DNA of 47,943 nucleotides from Chitinophaga pinensis (GTDB lineage Bacteria > Bacteroidota > Bacteroidia > NS11-12g > UBA9320), in contig CAMDGU010000019.1 in NCBI GenBank assembly GCA_945897885.1, positions 1-47,943 on the forward strand. The letters are read 5' to 3'. Below, piece by piece: positions 24,205-33,864 of the stretch. The position numbers were made by a program, and so were the translations under genes. The notes below the pieces were generated by a model. That model was not told the origin of the DNA and made no database searches. It was given only the letters and a program-made list of their open reading frames with translations. The first letter of the stretch is position 1; each line of letters starts with the position of its first letter.

Positions 24205-25151
24205 TCATATTTTATTTGCTCGTGTTTATCCCAAAGTCCCCAATAAGCTCCAACATCACCTTCCGGTCCCACTTTCCAAGACTCATCAAAAGAAGCAAAA
24301 TAGAAACTCTCGATACCATTTATATTACACCAGTTTTGGCAATCAATAAAGTATCGCATGGCATTTTCATTAGTAGCAACTGATGCTTTAAATGCACCAC
24401 CTTCACTAGGCCAAACTGTTTCAGTAATAATTACACGCTTACCTTGACCGGCATTTTTAGCAGATTCATACATACTTAGCATGTGAGGAAAAGAGTATTC
24501 AATAGGGCATCCTTCCCAATATGGGTAACAATTTGTTAAAATCACATCGCAAATTTCTGTAATCCGTGGTCTTTGAGAAAATTCATAATAGGCATCTACA
24601 TAACCCACCGGGATGCGGGGAATAGCATCTTTAACTCGTTGAATGTAGGCTAATAATTGCTCTTCGGTCAAATCTTTTCTATACATCACTTCATTCCCTA
24701 CCGCTGCAACATCAACCAGGCCCTCCTTTGCCATGGATATCAGACCCTCAATTTCTCTTTCATTCAATTCTAAATCATCTCCCAGCCATGCACCTACAAG
24801 CGTCTTCATGCTGTGTTTTTTGGCCATTTTTGGTACATGTTCATTGCCTTCGATACAAGAAAACGAACGAATCCATTTTACATATGGTTTTAAAATTTTA
24901 ATACGTCTTTCAACTTGAGCTTCAGTAATGATTGATCCAGGTTTTTGGCCATCTTCATAAATACTAAAGCAAATGCCATGGATGCCCTTTTGAAGTGTTT
25001 TGTTCCACAAACTTCTTAAATCATCCTTTGAAAGTTCAGGATAATTAATATGAATAGGTTGGTGTTGAAAATCAGAATAATTTTCTTGTTGAATATGAGA
25101 ATACTCTTCCTGATTATGTTTTGTGAATAAATGACCTTCTCTGTATGACAT
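24201..25151 (-). CDS. GH17 family glycosidase, cytoplasmic, paralogue of the transporter-fused domain
   Basis: 316 residues without a signal peptide. GH17 landmarks: AAVGNEVMYRKDL (acid/base Glu near residue 152), CYPYWEGCPIEYSF (near 200), VIITETVWPSEGG (nucleophile Glu near 243) and FASFDESWKVGPEG (near 285). It is a clear paralogue of the C-terminal half of the adjacent 25162-27513 protein (shared ICFS/FCFS.YE.GQK.G, KWIR.FS..EGNE, GLVD.AAVGNEV, VGYVDAYY). A duplication has left one free and one transporter-tethered copy. Probably a beta-1,3-glucan hydrolase or transglycosylase. Ten bases downstream of the fusion gene in the same operon. Confidence 0.88.
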   Translation of the reverse strand: MSYREGHLFTKHNQEEYSHIQQENYSDFQHQPIHINYPELSKDDLRSLWNKTLQKGIHGICFSIYEDGQKPGSIITEAQVERRIKILKPYVKWIRSFSCIEGNEHVPKMAKKHSMKTLVGAWLGDDLELNEREIEGLISMAKEGLVDVAAVGNEVMYRKDLTEEQLLAYIQRVKDAIPRIPVGYVDAYYEFSQRPRITEICDVILTNCYPYWEGCPIEYSFPHMLSMYESAKNAGQGKRVIITETVWPSEGGAFKASVATNENAMRYFIDCQNWCNINGIESFYFASFDESWKVGPEGDVGAYWGLWDKHEQIKYE

Positions 25152-25161
25152 ATTTTTAGCT

Positions 25162-27513
25162 TTATTTTTTAAACTTGAATTTTTCGTTTTTATCCCATAT
25201 TCCCCATGAAGTTCCCAATTTTCCCTCTTGTATCACTTTCCAAGATTCATCAAAGGATGAGAAATGAAATAATTCTAAGTTATTGGCTTTTGCCCATTCT
25301 TGAGACAAAATAAAATATTTCATCGCATTTATTCTGGAGGGTATAGCACTTTCAACAATTTGGCCAAAACTGGGCCATCCTGTTTCAGTTATGATAATCC
25401 TTTTACCTTGACTTATTAATTTTGTCACTTCAAGCATATTTGAAAGATAGGACATTGAATAATCAATGGAAGCACCTTCCCAAAAAGGATAGAAATTACA
25501 TAATAGCAAGTCACAAGCCTCAACAAGTTTTGGTCTTTCAATAAATTGATAATAAGCATCAACATAGCCAACTTCAATATGGCTTGGAATGGCTTTCTTT
25601 ACTCTATTTATATAATCAATAATTTCTGCTTCAGATATTTCGTCTCTATGCAATACTTCATTACCAACTGCAGCAATATCAACCAAACCGGCATTTGCCA
25701 GTTTTATCAAGGCATGTATTTCACTTTCATTTCTCTGCTTATCATTGCTTATCCATGCCCCAACTATTGTTTTAATGTTTTTTTTGTGTGCAATTTCGGG
25801 GATTAATTCATTTCCTTCAGTACTCGAAAAAGTTCGTATCCATTTGGTATGCGGTGCAATGATATCTATTCTTCTTCTTATTTGTTCTTGTGATAAAATA
25901 TCACCTATTTTTTGCCCTTCAACATAGGGACTAAAGCAGAACCCTTTTAAGCCATTATTAAACAGTTCAGAAAATATAGTTTCTATTTCTGCTTCACTTT
26001 TTTGACTGTAATCAATGCCCTTAATGGAATTTAAATTACCATTTTGCAGCAGTGAATTTAATTTTCCTGGAAGATAGGCCGATGAACCAATTTTCATTTT
26101 GCCTTTTCTGGTATCTAATTCTTTTTTTATATCTCTGGCTTTTTTCTCTGTAAGGTCATAGTTCCTCATGACCAACATAGCGATTAAAGTTCCAAAAATT
26201 GGCACCCCTGAAAAGAACAATCTTAATCCCGTGACGGCACCCTCCGGTTGGGTTGGAGCACCTGCTTTAAAAGCAAGAACCGACATTATAACACCAGTCA
26301 ATAATCCTGCTATTGCAAAACCAAACTTTACCATCCACCAATAGATAGCACCAAAAACCCCTTCTCTTCTTTTGCCAGACTCCAATTCATCCATATCACA
26401 CACATCGGCTGTCATGGACATCATCAAGGTAAACAAACTTCCAATACCAAAAGAAAAGAAAGGCAAAGCAAACAAAAACATATAAGGTTTACCCGGTACG
26501 AAAAGAAACCAAAGCAAAATGTAACCAAAAATAGATATGCCTTGACAAATCAGAAACGCTTTCTTTTTCTCCATTTTTTTTGCCATCCACGCTACAATGG
26601 GTATAACAATAAACGTTGTTGCTAAAGCACCCCCGCATCCAAAAAGCGTTGGCCAAATACCTGCTGCTGCTGTATCACCATTAAATAAATAATAAACAAC
26701 TATAAAAAACGTAAAACCTGCAACGGTATTAAAGGCATTAAAAATAAAGAAGGTAGCAATACATAGTTTTCTAAAAGGTTTATTGGCAAATGCTTCTTTG
26801 AAGCTAATTAAAATTTCTTTTAAACTTCCTCCGATTGTTTTATAGGTGAGTGGCTGCAAAGTATGATCAAACTTGGTTGATTTACTCTTTATAAAAATAG
26901 CAGGAACCATTGCCAGTAACATAAAAATTGTACCAACCCAAATGGCTAGTGTTCTTGTAGCGGTATCAGCATTTGGGAACCACGAAGGCTCATACATAAT
27001 TACCCAAAACCAAGGTGCAATAACCCAGGCAAATTGTCCAATCCATTGTGAAATTGCCATGATGCTGGTCCGTTCATGAAAATCATCGCTCATTTCATAC
27101 CCCATCGCCACATAGGGTACACTAAATATCGAAAGCCCGATATGGAAAATAAGTGAGAAGGTCAGAAAGAAAGTAAAATTGTACATCACGCTATCTTCTC
27201 TGTACAATTGCCACATAATCATAAATGCAATTCCCATTATGATGGAACCAATAAAAACATATTGTCTTCGTCTTCCCCAAACTGATTTTGTATTATCAGA
27301 AATGAATCCCATGATGGGATCAAAAAAGGCATCTACTATTCTAGGCACAAAGAATAGAACACCCCACATCCATGAAGGCATGCCTAAATTCTCTACCAAT
27401 ACAACCATAAAAATCCCTAAAGCAGCGGGAAACATCTGGTTGGCTAACATTCCTAATCCAAATGCAATTTTTTGGCCTAAAGGTACTTTCTGTATTGAAT
27501 GTTGATTGGACAT
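25162..27513 (-). CDS. GPH/MFS sugar:cation symporter fused to a GH17 domain
   Basis: 783 residues. Residues 1 to about 455 are a complete GPH-type (MFS_2) transporter. IVDAFFDPIMGFISDNTKSV and WGRRRQYVFIG near residues 60-90 are diagnostic, about 12 transmembrane helices are seen, and DVCDMDELESGKRREGVFGA is the late conserved loop. After a short basic linker (about 456-500) comes a full GH17 domain with AAVGNEVLHRDEI (acid/base near 617) and IIITETGWPSFGQ (nucleophile near 710), both Glu intact. GPH carriers have cytoplasmic N- and C-termini, so the enzyme should face the cytoplasm and cut or transglycosylate beta-1,3-oligosaccharides as they enter. No stop or start signal separates the halves; the frame is continuous. 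Three bases after the GH30 stop. Confidence 0.92.
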   Translation of the reverse strand: MSNQHSIQKVPLGQKIAFGLGMLANQMFPAALGIFMVVLVENLGMPSWMWGVLFFVPRIVDAFFDPIMGFISDNTKSVWGRRRQYVFIGSIIMGIAFMIMWQLYREDSVMYNFTFFLTFSLIFHIGLSIFSVPYVAMGYEMSDDFHERTSIMAISQWIGQFAWVIAPWFWVIMYEPSWFPNADTATRTLAIWVGTIFMLLAMVPAIFIKSKSTKFDHTLQPLTYKTIGGSLKEILISFKEAFANKPFRKLCIATFFIFNAFNTVAGFTFFIVVYYLFNGDTAAAGIWPTLFGCGGALATTFIVIPIVAWMAKKMEKKKAFLICQGISIFGYILLWFLFVPGKPYMFLFALPFFSFGIGSLFTLMMSMTADVCDMDELESGKRREGVFGAIYWWMVKFGFAIAGLLTGVIMSVLAFKAGAPTQPEGAVTGLRLFFSGVPIFGTLIAMLVMRNYDLTEKKARDIKKELDTRKGKMKIGSSAYLPGKLNSLLQNGNLNSIKGIDYSQKSEAEIETIFSELFNNGLKGFCFSPYVEGQKIGDILSQEQIRRRIDIIAPHTKWIRTFSSTEGNELIPEIAHKKNIKTIVGAWISNDKQRNESEIHALIKLANAGLVDIAAVGNEVLHRDEISEAEIIDYINRVKKAIPSHIEVGYVDAYYQFIERPKLVEACDLLLCNFYPFWEGASIDYSMSYLSNMLEVTKLISQGKRIIITETGWPSFGQIVESAIPSRINAMKYFILSQEWAKANNLELFHFSSFDESWKVIQEGKLGTSWGIWDKNEKFKFKK

Positions 27514-27516
27514 AGG

Positions 27517-29028
27517 TTACTTATTATTTTTTATGACGATTGTTTGTAATGCTTTGGCATCGATTGTAATATTTTTTATCTCCTTATTTATGTTGATTGA
27601 GATAGTGTATTTCTCTTTTGTAGGATTAAAAACAGCAATAACAATTCTTTCATCCGGATTTTGTACAGCTGTTGCCATCACTTCTTTATGATTAATTTCA
27701 CAACCAATTTTCACAGCTCCCGGACGCATAAATTTACTAAAATGAGCCATGACGTAATATAAGGGTGTAAAATACACCTCGTCCTTATCCGGATCCACAA
27801 TTAAAGGGGCTACACACCAGTTTTTGAACCAATTGGGACCGCCTTGTTTGTCTAAAACCATGTTCCAATCTACCCAACCATCTACATAATTGTTTAAGCA
27901 TCCAATAATATCAGTAGCATATCTATTAACTGGTGCATATTTAGGATGTAAATGTTTGTCTTTTTCACTGGCCCAATCCCAACCCCAATCTGTGGCTTCC
28001 TTTTTCCAATACCATGCATCATCTCTCCATTTTGGGACTTCAGAATCTACACAGCCTTCAGTTTCAATTAAATATTTATTGGGGGCGTTTTTATGAGCAT
28101 ATTGCAGAGCGTCCGGAAAATAATCGTAAGTACTTTCATACCAATGCATGGCGGTACCTGCAAAATATTTGGATGATTTTTTATCTCTGTACATTTCATC
28201 CACCCATTCTTTTAATCCGGCCCGGTTTTGATCGTAGCCCAAAATATTGACTTTACCCCACCCATCTTTTTCTAATTTTGGCCCTAAATGATTTTGAACA
28301 AAATCAGTCATTTCTTTGGGCGAAAACAAGGTGCTTTCCCAATTATTTCCATTCCCATGAGGCTCATTCATCCCTGTAATACCCCAAATATCAATTCCTT
28401 CTTTTTTATAAGCCGCTAAATATTTAGAAAAGTATAATGCAAAAGCATCATTAAACTCAGGTAGTAGTTTTCCACCTACAAAATTATTATTGTCTTTCAT
28501 CCAGGGTGGTGCAGTCCATGGTGAAGCGATAATTTTAAATCCTTCTTTTGAGGTTTTCTGTGCGTCTAAAATCATCGGGATTAAATCATTTTTATCATCC
28601 TCAATACTAAAATGATTCATTTCCAAATCGTTTTCGACTTTAGCGTAAGTATAATTTTGTAAGGAAAAATCACAGGAAGCAATATGTGTCCGGGTTAATG
28701 AATAATTTGCACCTTCCTTGCTAAAATAGGCCTCTACTATTTTTTTTCTATTTTCCGGGCTGATTTTATTTAACAAAAAAGCTGAAGCTTCTGTAAATGA
28801 CCCACCAAATCCTGTAATTTTCTGAAATTTTTTATTTGTATTAACCTGTATAGTTAATGTTTTGTGCGCAGGTTTAAACTCTTTAATTAAAGTTAAAGCA
28901 TTTCCTTTTTCCGAAGTTTCATATACATCAACAGTCATTTTTTCAGTGGTATTACATTGAATAAAAACAGCGCAAATCATCATAAGAATAATGATTTTTG
29001 AGTTATACAAAAACTGTTTAGTATTCAT
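27517..29028 (-). CDS. GH30 family beta-glucanase (probable beta-1,6-glucanase), lipoprotein
   Basis: 503 residues with a lipoprotein signal (AVFIQC, lipid-modified Cys near residue 25), so anchored in the envelope. GH30 features: FQKITGFGGSFTEASAFLLN near residue 68 (N-terminal side strand), ASPWTAPPWMKDNNN near 170, acid/base Glu in ITGMNEPHGNG near 221, nucleophile Glu in YLIETEGC near 322, HFSKFMRPGAVKIG near 430 and the C-terminal beta-sandwich (VAVFNPTKEKYTI type). Members of the matching GH30 groups include glucocerebrosidases and beta-1,6-glucanases. In a cluster full of beta-1,3-glucan enzymes the latter fits, removing laminarin side branches. Six bases after the upstream GH17 lipoprotein gene. 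Confidence 0.9.
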   Translation of the reverse strand: MNTKQFLYNSKIIILMMICAVFIQCNTTEKMTVDVYETSEKGNALTLIKEFKPAHKTLTIQVNTNKKFQKITGFGGSFTEASAFLLNKISPENRKKIVEAYFSKEGANYSLTRTHIASCDFSLQNYTYAKVENDLEMNHFSIEDDKNDLIPMILDAQKTSKEGFKIIASPWTAPPWMKDNNNFVGGKLLPEFNDAFALYFSKYLAAYKKEGIDIWGITGMNEPHGNGNNWESTLFSPKEMTDFVQNHLGPKLEKDGWGKVNILGYDQNRAGLKEWVDEMYRDKKSSKYFAGTAMHWYESTYDYFPDALQYAHKNAPNKYLIETEGCVDSEVPKWRDDAWYWKKEATDWGWDWASEKDKHLHPKYAPVNRYATDIIGCLNNYVDGWVDWNMVLDKQGGPNWFKNWCVAPLIVDPDKDEVYFTPLYYVMAHFSKFMRPGAVKIGCEINHKEVMATAVQNPDERIVIAVFNPTKEKYTISININKEIKNITIDAKALQTIVIKNNK

Positions 29029-29034
29029 TGAATT

Positions 29035-30315
29035 TTAATTTTTTAATAATTGAGGCAGTTCAACAGTTTTTAATAAATCTTCTTTTTTGCCCTTGTAAGT
29101 TTTAACAATGGTATTTCCATCGCGTTTTAATTCTTTAAAAACACCTTTATCTACCAAATGCCATAAACCAAATTTAGCATGTCCATCAATGGTAAATAAC
29201 CCAAAATGATTCTCCGCATCGTTTATGTTGCTAGCAGCTTTCCATTTCTCGTCAAATGCTTCAAAATAAAAGCATGATATTTTGGACTCGTTAGTCCATT
29301 TACGCATTAGTTTGTAGTAAACGCCTGCCTTTAACTCATCACACGCTTTAGAGCCATCGGTGCCAAAGTATCCGTCTGAACTACTTGCCCAGCCTGTTTC
29401 ACCAATATGAATTTGTTTTGTGCTATCAATACGTCGGATATATTTCAAGACGCTGGTGTATTGCTTTTCAGCAAACCTAACCGCTCTTTGTATAAGCATT
29501 TCTACCGCTTCACTTTTGGGAAGTTGAAATTCTGATTTTAGTCTACCCCAAAATTCAGGATCATAATGAGTGTCAAGCACCGGATAGGTATGTATCGATA
29601 CAAAATCTACTGCCTGAATCAATTTCTCCAAATTCTTACAATGATAGATTGTATCGCCTCCTCCCCAGGAGGCGAAGTTATCTGAACTTGTTATCCAAAG
29701 ATTTTTATCTAATTTATTTTCCTTCTTAAGATTTTGTAAATAGTTTACCCATTTCAAAATTATATTAGGTTGAACAAAATACGCGGTTGCCCATTTTACT
29801 CTGGCTTCATTACCTACAGATATCATTTTAACAATGCTCGGATATTTATTTGCTAAATCAACAGCTCTTTGAATCTCTGCGGCATTCGCAACTTCATTTT
29901 CCTTTTCATGATTTGGCGGTCTTTTTGTCCAGGCATTTTCGCAATCTATCCAAGTTCCAAGCATGACAAACATTTCAAAATTCGAATCTTCTTTTTGTAA
30001 CTCGGTTATTGATTCTAATATATTTTCTATTTCTTTTAACTTCGTATTATACGTCCTTAATACTTTAATACCAATGGCATTAAGCAATTTCATATCTTCT
30101 TTGATTTGAGCCAAGGAAGGCTGAGTGTCTCTTGTATCATTGCGGTATCCGCCATAACATATGGCCAGGTAATTTGAATCGCCTAAGATTTGAGCTGCTG
30201 TTTTGGTAAGCTTTAAATTTTTTGGGTTCTTATTTTTAGAGGTTGGGGCGCTGCAAGAAACAATAATAACGGTTAGCAGTAAAAGAAAACTATATATTAT
30301 CCTCAATTTTAACAT
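29035..30315 (-). CDS. GH17 family glycosidase, lipoprotein
   Basis: 426 residues. The signal peptide ends with a lipobox (VIIVSC, Cys near residue 21). The catalytic domain starts at about residue 50 (YLAICYGGYRNDTRD). Acid/base Glu is in SVGNEARVKW (near 167), VSIHTYPVLDTHYDP near 240, nucleophile Glu in IHIGETGWASS (near 305) and FYFEAFDEKWKAA near 350. A 60-residue C-terminal extension follows. It is the envelope-located counterpart of the cytoplasmic GH17 at 23281-24204 and probably trims beta-1,3-glucan outside the cytoplasm. It lies 4 bases after the phosphorylase gene and 6 bases before the GH30 gene. Confidence 0.88.
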   Translation of the reverse strand: MLKLRIIYSFLLLLTVIIVSCSAPTSKNKNPKNLKLTKTAAQILGDSNYLAICYGGYRNDTRDTQPSLAQIKEDMKLLNAIGIKVLRTYNTKLKEIENILESITELQKEDSNFEMFVMLGTWIDCENAWTKRPPNHEKENEVANAAEIQRAVDLANKYPSIVKMISVGNEARVKWATAYFVQPNIILKWVNYLQNLKKENKLDKNLWITSSDNFASWGGGDTIYHCKNLEKLIQAVDFVSIHTYPVLDTHYDPEFWGRLKSEFQLPKSEAVEMLIQRAVRFAEKQYTSVLKYIRRIDSTKQIHIGETGWASSSDGYFGTDGSKACDELKAGVYYKLMRKWTNESKISCFYFEAFDEKWKAASNINDAENHFGLFTIDGHAKFGLWHLVDKGVFKELKRDGNTIVKTYKGKKEDLLKTVELPQLLKN

Positions 30316-30319
30316 CCCA

Positions 30320-33300
30320 TTATTTTAAAATAGATTCTTTAACATGCACGGTGATTTTGGTTATTTCACCGGTTCGATTAAAAATATGTGCACTTAATTC
30401 CTCATCCAGTTGAAGTGAGTCGTTGGTTATAAGTTGACCTCCTTTTTTTTCAACTTCCATATAATTGTCTTGAGACAAACGATAAATAACGGGCACCTGG
30501 CAAAAGGTAAAGCAAAGGGAACCGAGTTCCGGTGCAAATGTTTTATGTTCCTTATGTATGGTTACATAGTGAAACAAGCGGTCACGTGTTGTAAACTCAT
30601 CCTTGCGCAATAAACAAGGGTAAAAGTATAAACAACCCTTATCCACAAAAATACCTAATTCGCCAAATCTACTTAAAATATCTTCTTTTACCTGACCTGT
30701 CATTCCGGGTTGCTGTGCTCCCTTGCCGGCTGGAGTGTGAGAATAGGGATCGGTAGGAAAAGCTCCATAAAGCAAGGGCGATTTATGCACACCAACACCG
30801 GCATTTATTTCATAATAGTGCTCTAGGAGTTTGCCAATTATTTTTGGTGTTTCTTTTCTTGTAACTGCCTGAAGACATAATTCTTGAACAGCTAATTGAA
30901 GTTTTGAAACCATATGCCAATATATTGAACCTAAACCTTCGTAACCATAAAATGTGCCCGAGCGGCCAGTAAAAGATTTATGGTTAAACACTAACTCAAA
31001 GGTGTTTAAAAGAGATTGTTCTTCTTTTTTAACTAATGAGGCATAAATTGAATCCTTTAATTTTGCCAAAGCTTTACTCAAATCTGCCGCATTTTTAAAA
31101 TTGCCATTGAAATGGTATTCACCTTTTATATCTTTTTCAATAAGCGTGTTATCGCCGGCGGTGAGCATAGCAGTTATAAGCTTAGAGCTTTCAATGGCTT
31201 CATTTGGTATTTTGTTCTTCTCTAAAAACTTAGGAAGCTGTTTGTTTGGATATAATAAATAGCTGTATTGGTCCTGCCGAAAAAGGTCACTTTTCTTCAT
31301 ACTATCCAATAACTTGAGGGCATTTTTAGGCGATAAACAACCTGAGCTTAACACGGCAACTTGACCTTCAAGCATTTCGCTAAGATAAGAAATAGAAATT
31401 TCGTTATCATTTTTAATGGTTATTAAATTATAAGCATGATACATATTATCGTCACGCTTATTAGCCTTGATAGAATGCTCAATGAACTTTAAACATACTT
31501 TAACAAAACTTTTAAGTCTTCTGTAGGATATAGTTCTTTTTTCAGCCCAAAAGGTCTGTTTATAAATATGTTCTCGATAATCGCTTCCGGCTTGGCCTAA
31601 GCTGTCAATTATTGCTTTACGCTGGGTGTCGCTTATGGCTTGTTTTAATAAATGCGCATTTTCATCAAAAATAGTTTGAATTTTTTTAAAGAATATTATT
31701 AACTCATTTGATAACTCAACACGTTGTTCGTCGGTTTGTTCTATAAGTTTTTCAAAAAAAACAAGAAATCTTCTAAGGTAATAAAGTGTAACCATCGAAA
31801 CACCGTTCCCAACTAACGCATTATTAGCATCGTTCCATTCCGGACGTTGGGTATTCATCCAAATTCCGCCTTCTGGTATAAAATTAGAAAGTTTGGATAA
31901 AACGGTTGCCAATAATTTTTCTATAAAATTAACTGAATAAATCTGGCTGTTCTGAGCCATTAAAAGTGCAGCGTCTGATCCAATAAGCTCTCTGTTTTTT
32001 TTGATTTTGACATCCAATGCTTCATCAAATTCAATGGTGTCTTTTGCGTTCTTTATAATTTCCTTATAGGTTTTTATTTTATAGGGTACATTGGCATAAA
32101 CAAATTGATCATCATTAAATTGACTACTGAGTTGGCCAGGATAATATTTCTCATTGATTTCTAATAATTTGAGTAGATAAATAATCTGATGATCTCCCCA
32201 ATAGCCAATATACGACCAAGGGTTGTCATGTTCTACAGTTTCCCAATCAAACCCCGCTTTTGTTATCCTGTATGGGTTGTATCCTTCAAATGTAGTAGCA
32301 TTCAAAAACTTATGAATCATACTTCTGGTAAAAGCAGGATATGAAATCGCCAAAGCCTCCCAATTTTGAAAAATATCTCTCCAATTACCTTCGTAGTCAA
32401 GTATTTTAGAATGATCTATCGCACTTCTTGTATTAATAGAAAATTTATTCCATGGTCTGCTGGGGTCACCGTGTCTTCTGCTAAATTTTAAAGGCAAGTA
32501 TTCAGTGCATAATCGCTTGAAGTTATTATCGGTTGATTGGCTTGTGATATTTTCTAAATCAAAAATAGTAAACGTTTCCCCAAAACCATCTATTAATGCC
32601 TTATGATTTTCAAATACTGCTTTATTTGCATTGGCCAGATAATTGGTTAAATCCCATTTTTCGATTTGGTAATTAAAATCGAAAATGCCGCCTCTCATAA
32701 TATTAAAAAGTGTATTTGAAAAATGGCGTGTATCTCTAAAAACATCATCTGACAATTGCACCCCATCTGAAGAGGCATTTAGTTCCAACAATCGTTTTGA
32801 ACCTAATTCGATATCATCTTCAATTTGTTTTTTTAGAGTATTGTTGGTGACGATATCTTTAATCAGTGCAACAACATTTACCTGACTTTGGTTTACGTCG
32901 GATATAATGAACCATTTTTTTAAACCATTGGGTGCCAAGGTAATTTCTTGGTTGATGAAATAGGCACCTTTTTCAGCTTTTACGTCATCTTCTTGTGTTA
33001 TCGGTGACCCTTTTCTAAAGGCATCAAGTTGTAGTGAGGATAAAAGGTGTTTAGGATTTTCGAGCCCAATAGCATAGGCGATGTTGGCTTTAAGTGCTTC
33101 ACTTGGCTCTGCCTTGTCAACAATTATGGCACTCAAAGCAAAAATGCCCATCCCCGAGTCAGTATCCAATTCGTTGCGTTTGTAGGCATCAACCAATATG
33201 CTCGTGCCATTTTGCAAGTCACTGCTAACGCCATCAGGCATAATATTTTGAATGCCATCAAGTATATTGATTCTAAGTGCTTTGTTGCCTTTGTTTTCTA

Positions 33301-33772
33301 AAGAAGATTTGCGTATAAATCCGTATATATTGCTCGAGTTCCACTCATATCTGAATGTAAGCTCAAAATTGTGGTGGGTTTCCTCAAAAATTATTTTGTT
33401 CCCAATTGAATTTTTATACAGGTTTCTGGTTGTTTTAAATAACCCTGCATTGCGTTCTGAAAATGGTTCCCAAATGTGAATTGCATCCTTTTGGATAATT
33501 TGAAAAATGGCCTTTCCACCAGTGGTATCAAATGATTCAGTAATTTTATCGGCCGTGTAATAAGGGAATAGTGCATACTCAGCATTCTTACGACCAGCTG
33601 TAAGACCCCCATTACTTGATATAAACATCCAATGATTTGAGTCGCTTACAATACTCATAAAAAATGGGCGTATTTCATCAAAATTAGAAATGCAATAGAA
33701 GTTTTCTCCTTCTATTTTTAATCTGGTAATTCCAACTTGGGATGGTTCACTTGCTTGTTTAGGACGAGACAT
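30320..33772 (-). CDS. GH149-like beta-1,3-oligoglucan phosphorylase
   Basis: 1150-residue cytoplasmic protein (no signal peptide). Its size and architecture fit the inverting disaccharide-phosphorylase clan. An N-terminal beta-sandwich (about 10-320) is followed by an (alpha/alpha)6 barrel containing YEGNWRDIFQNWEALAISYP near 450, YIGYWGDHQIIYLLKLLEI near 515 and PEWNDANNALVGNG near 647. The Asp of the latter aligns with the general-acid WND motif of GH94-type phosphorylases. The C-terminus has TPAGKGAQQPGMTGQVKEDI near 1020. Length and company (GH17, GH30, GH16) match GH149, whose characterised members phosphorolyse beta-1,3-oligoglucans to glucose-1-phosphate. GH94 or GH161 are the alternatives. 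First gene of the second half of the glucan locus, after a 248-base gap that may hold its own promoter. Confidence 0.78.
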   Translation of the reverse strand: MSRPKQASEPSQVGITRLKIEGENFYCISNFDEIRPFFMSIVSDSNHWMFISSNGGLTAGRKNAEYALFPYYTADKITESFDTTGGKAIFQIIQKDAIHIWEPFSERNAGLFKTTRNLYKNSIGNKIIFEETHHNFELTFRYEWNSSNIYGFIRKSSLENKGNKALRINILDGIQNIMPDGVSSDLQNGTSILVDAYKRNELDTDSGMGIFALSAIIVDKAEPSEALKANIAYAIGLENPKHLLSSLQLDAFRKGSPITQEDDVKAEKGAYFINQEITLAPNGLKKWFIISDVNQSQVNVVALIKDIVTNNTLKKQIEDDIELGSKRLLELNASSDGVQLSDDVFRDTRHFSNTLFNIMRGGIFDFNYQIEKWDLTNYLANANKAVFENHKALIDGFGETFTIFDLENITSQSTDNNFKRLCTEYLPLKFSRRHGDPSRPWNKFSINTRSAIDHSKILDYEGNWRDIFQNWEALAISYPAFTRSMIHKFLNATTFEGYNPYRITKAGFDWETVEHDNPWSYIGYWGDHQIIYLLKLLEINEKYYPGQLSSQFNDDQFVYANVPYKIKTYKEIIKNAKDTIEFDEALDVKIKKNRELIGSDAALLMAQNSQIYSVNFIEKLLATVLSKLSNFIPEGGIWMNTQRPEWNDANNALVGNGVSMVTLYYLRRFLVFFEKLIEQTDEQRVELSNELIIFFKKIQTIFDENAHLLKQAISDTQRKAIIDSLGQAGSDYREHIYKQTFWAEKRTISYRRLKSFVKVCLKFIEHSIKANKRDDNMYHAYNLITIKNDNEISISYLSEMLEGQVAVLSSGCLSPKNALKLLDSMKKSDLFRQDQYSYLLYPNKQLPKFLEKNKIPNEAIESSKLITAMLTAGDNTLIEKDIKGEYHFNGNFKNAADLSKALAKLKDSIYASLVKKEEQSLLNTFELVFNHKSFTGRSGTFYGYEGLGSIYWHMVSKLQLAVQELCLQAVTRKETPKIIGKLLEHYYEINAGVGVHKSPLLYGAFPTDPYSHTPAGKGAQQPGMTGQVKEDILSRFGELGIFVDKGCLYFYPCLLRKDEFTTRDRLFHYVTIHKEHKTFAPELGSLCFTFCQVPVIYRLSQDNYMEVEKKGGQLITNDSLQLDEELSAHIFNRTGEITKITVHVKESILK

Positions 33773-33854
33773 TGAATGGTGTAAATTTCTTTGTAAATTG
33801 GTGTGGGTTTAAGCTAAAATATGCCATTTCTACTTTTAAATTTTAATTGGCACA

Positions 33855-33864
33855 TATCGCGATA
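33855..33864. promoter_or_regulatory. Palindrome upstream of the phosphorylase gene
   Basis: TATCGCGATA is a perfect 10-bp palindrome about 83 bases before the phosphorylase ATG (minus strand). AGCGCT and another CGATA follow within 30 bases. It sits in the 33773-34020 gap, where the rest is plain AT-rich sequence, and could be an operator for an internal promoter. Weak evidence. Confidence 0.25.
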
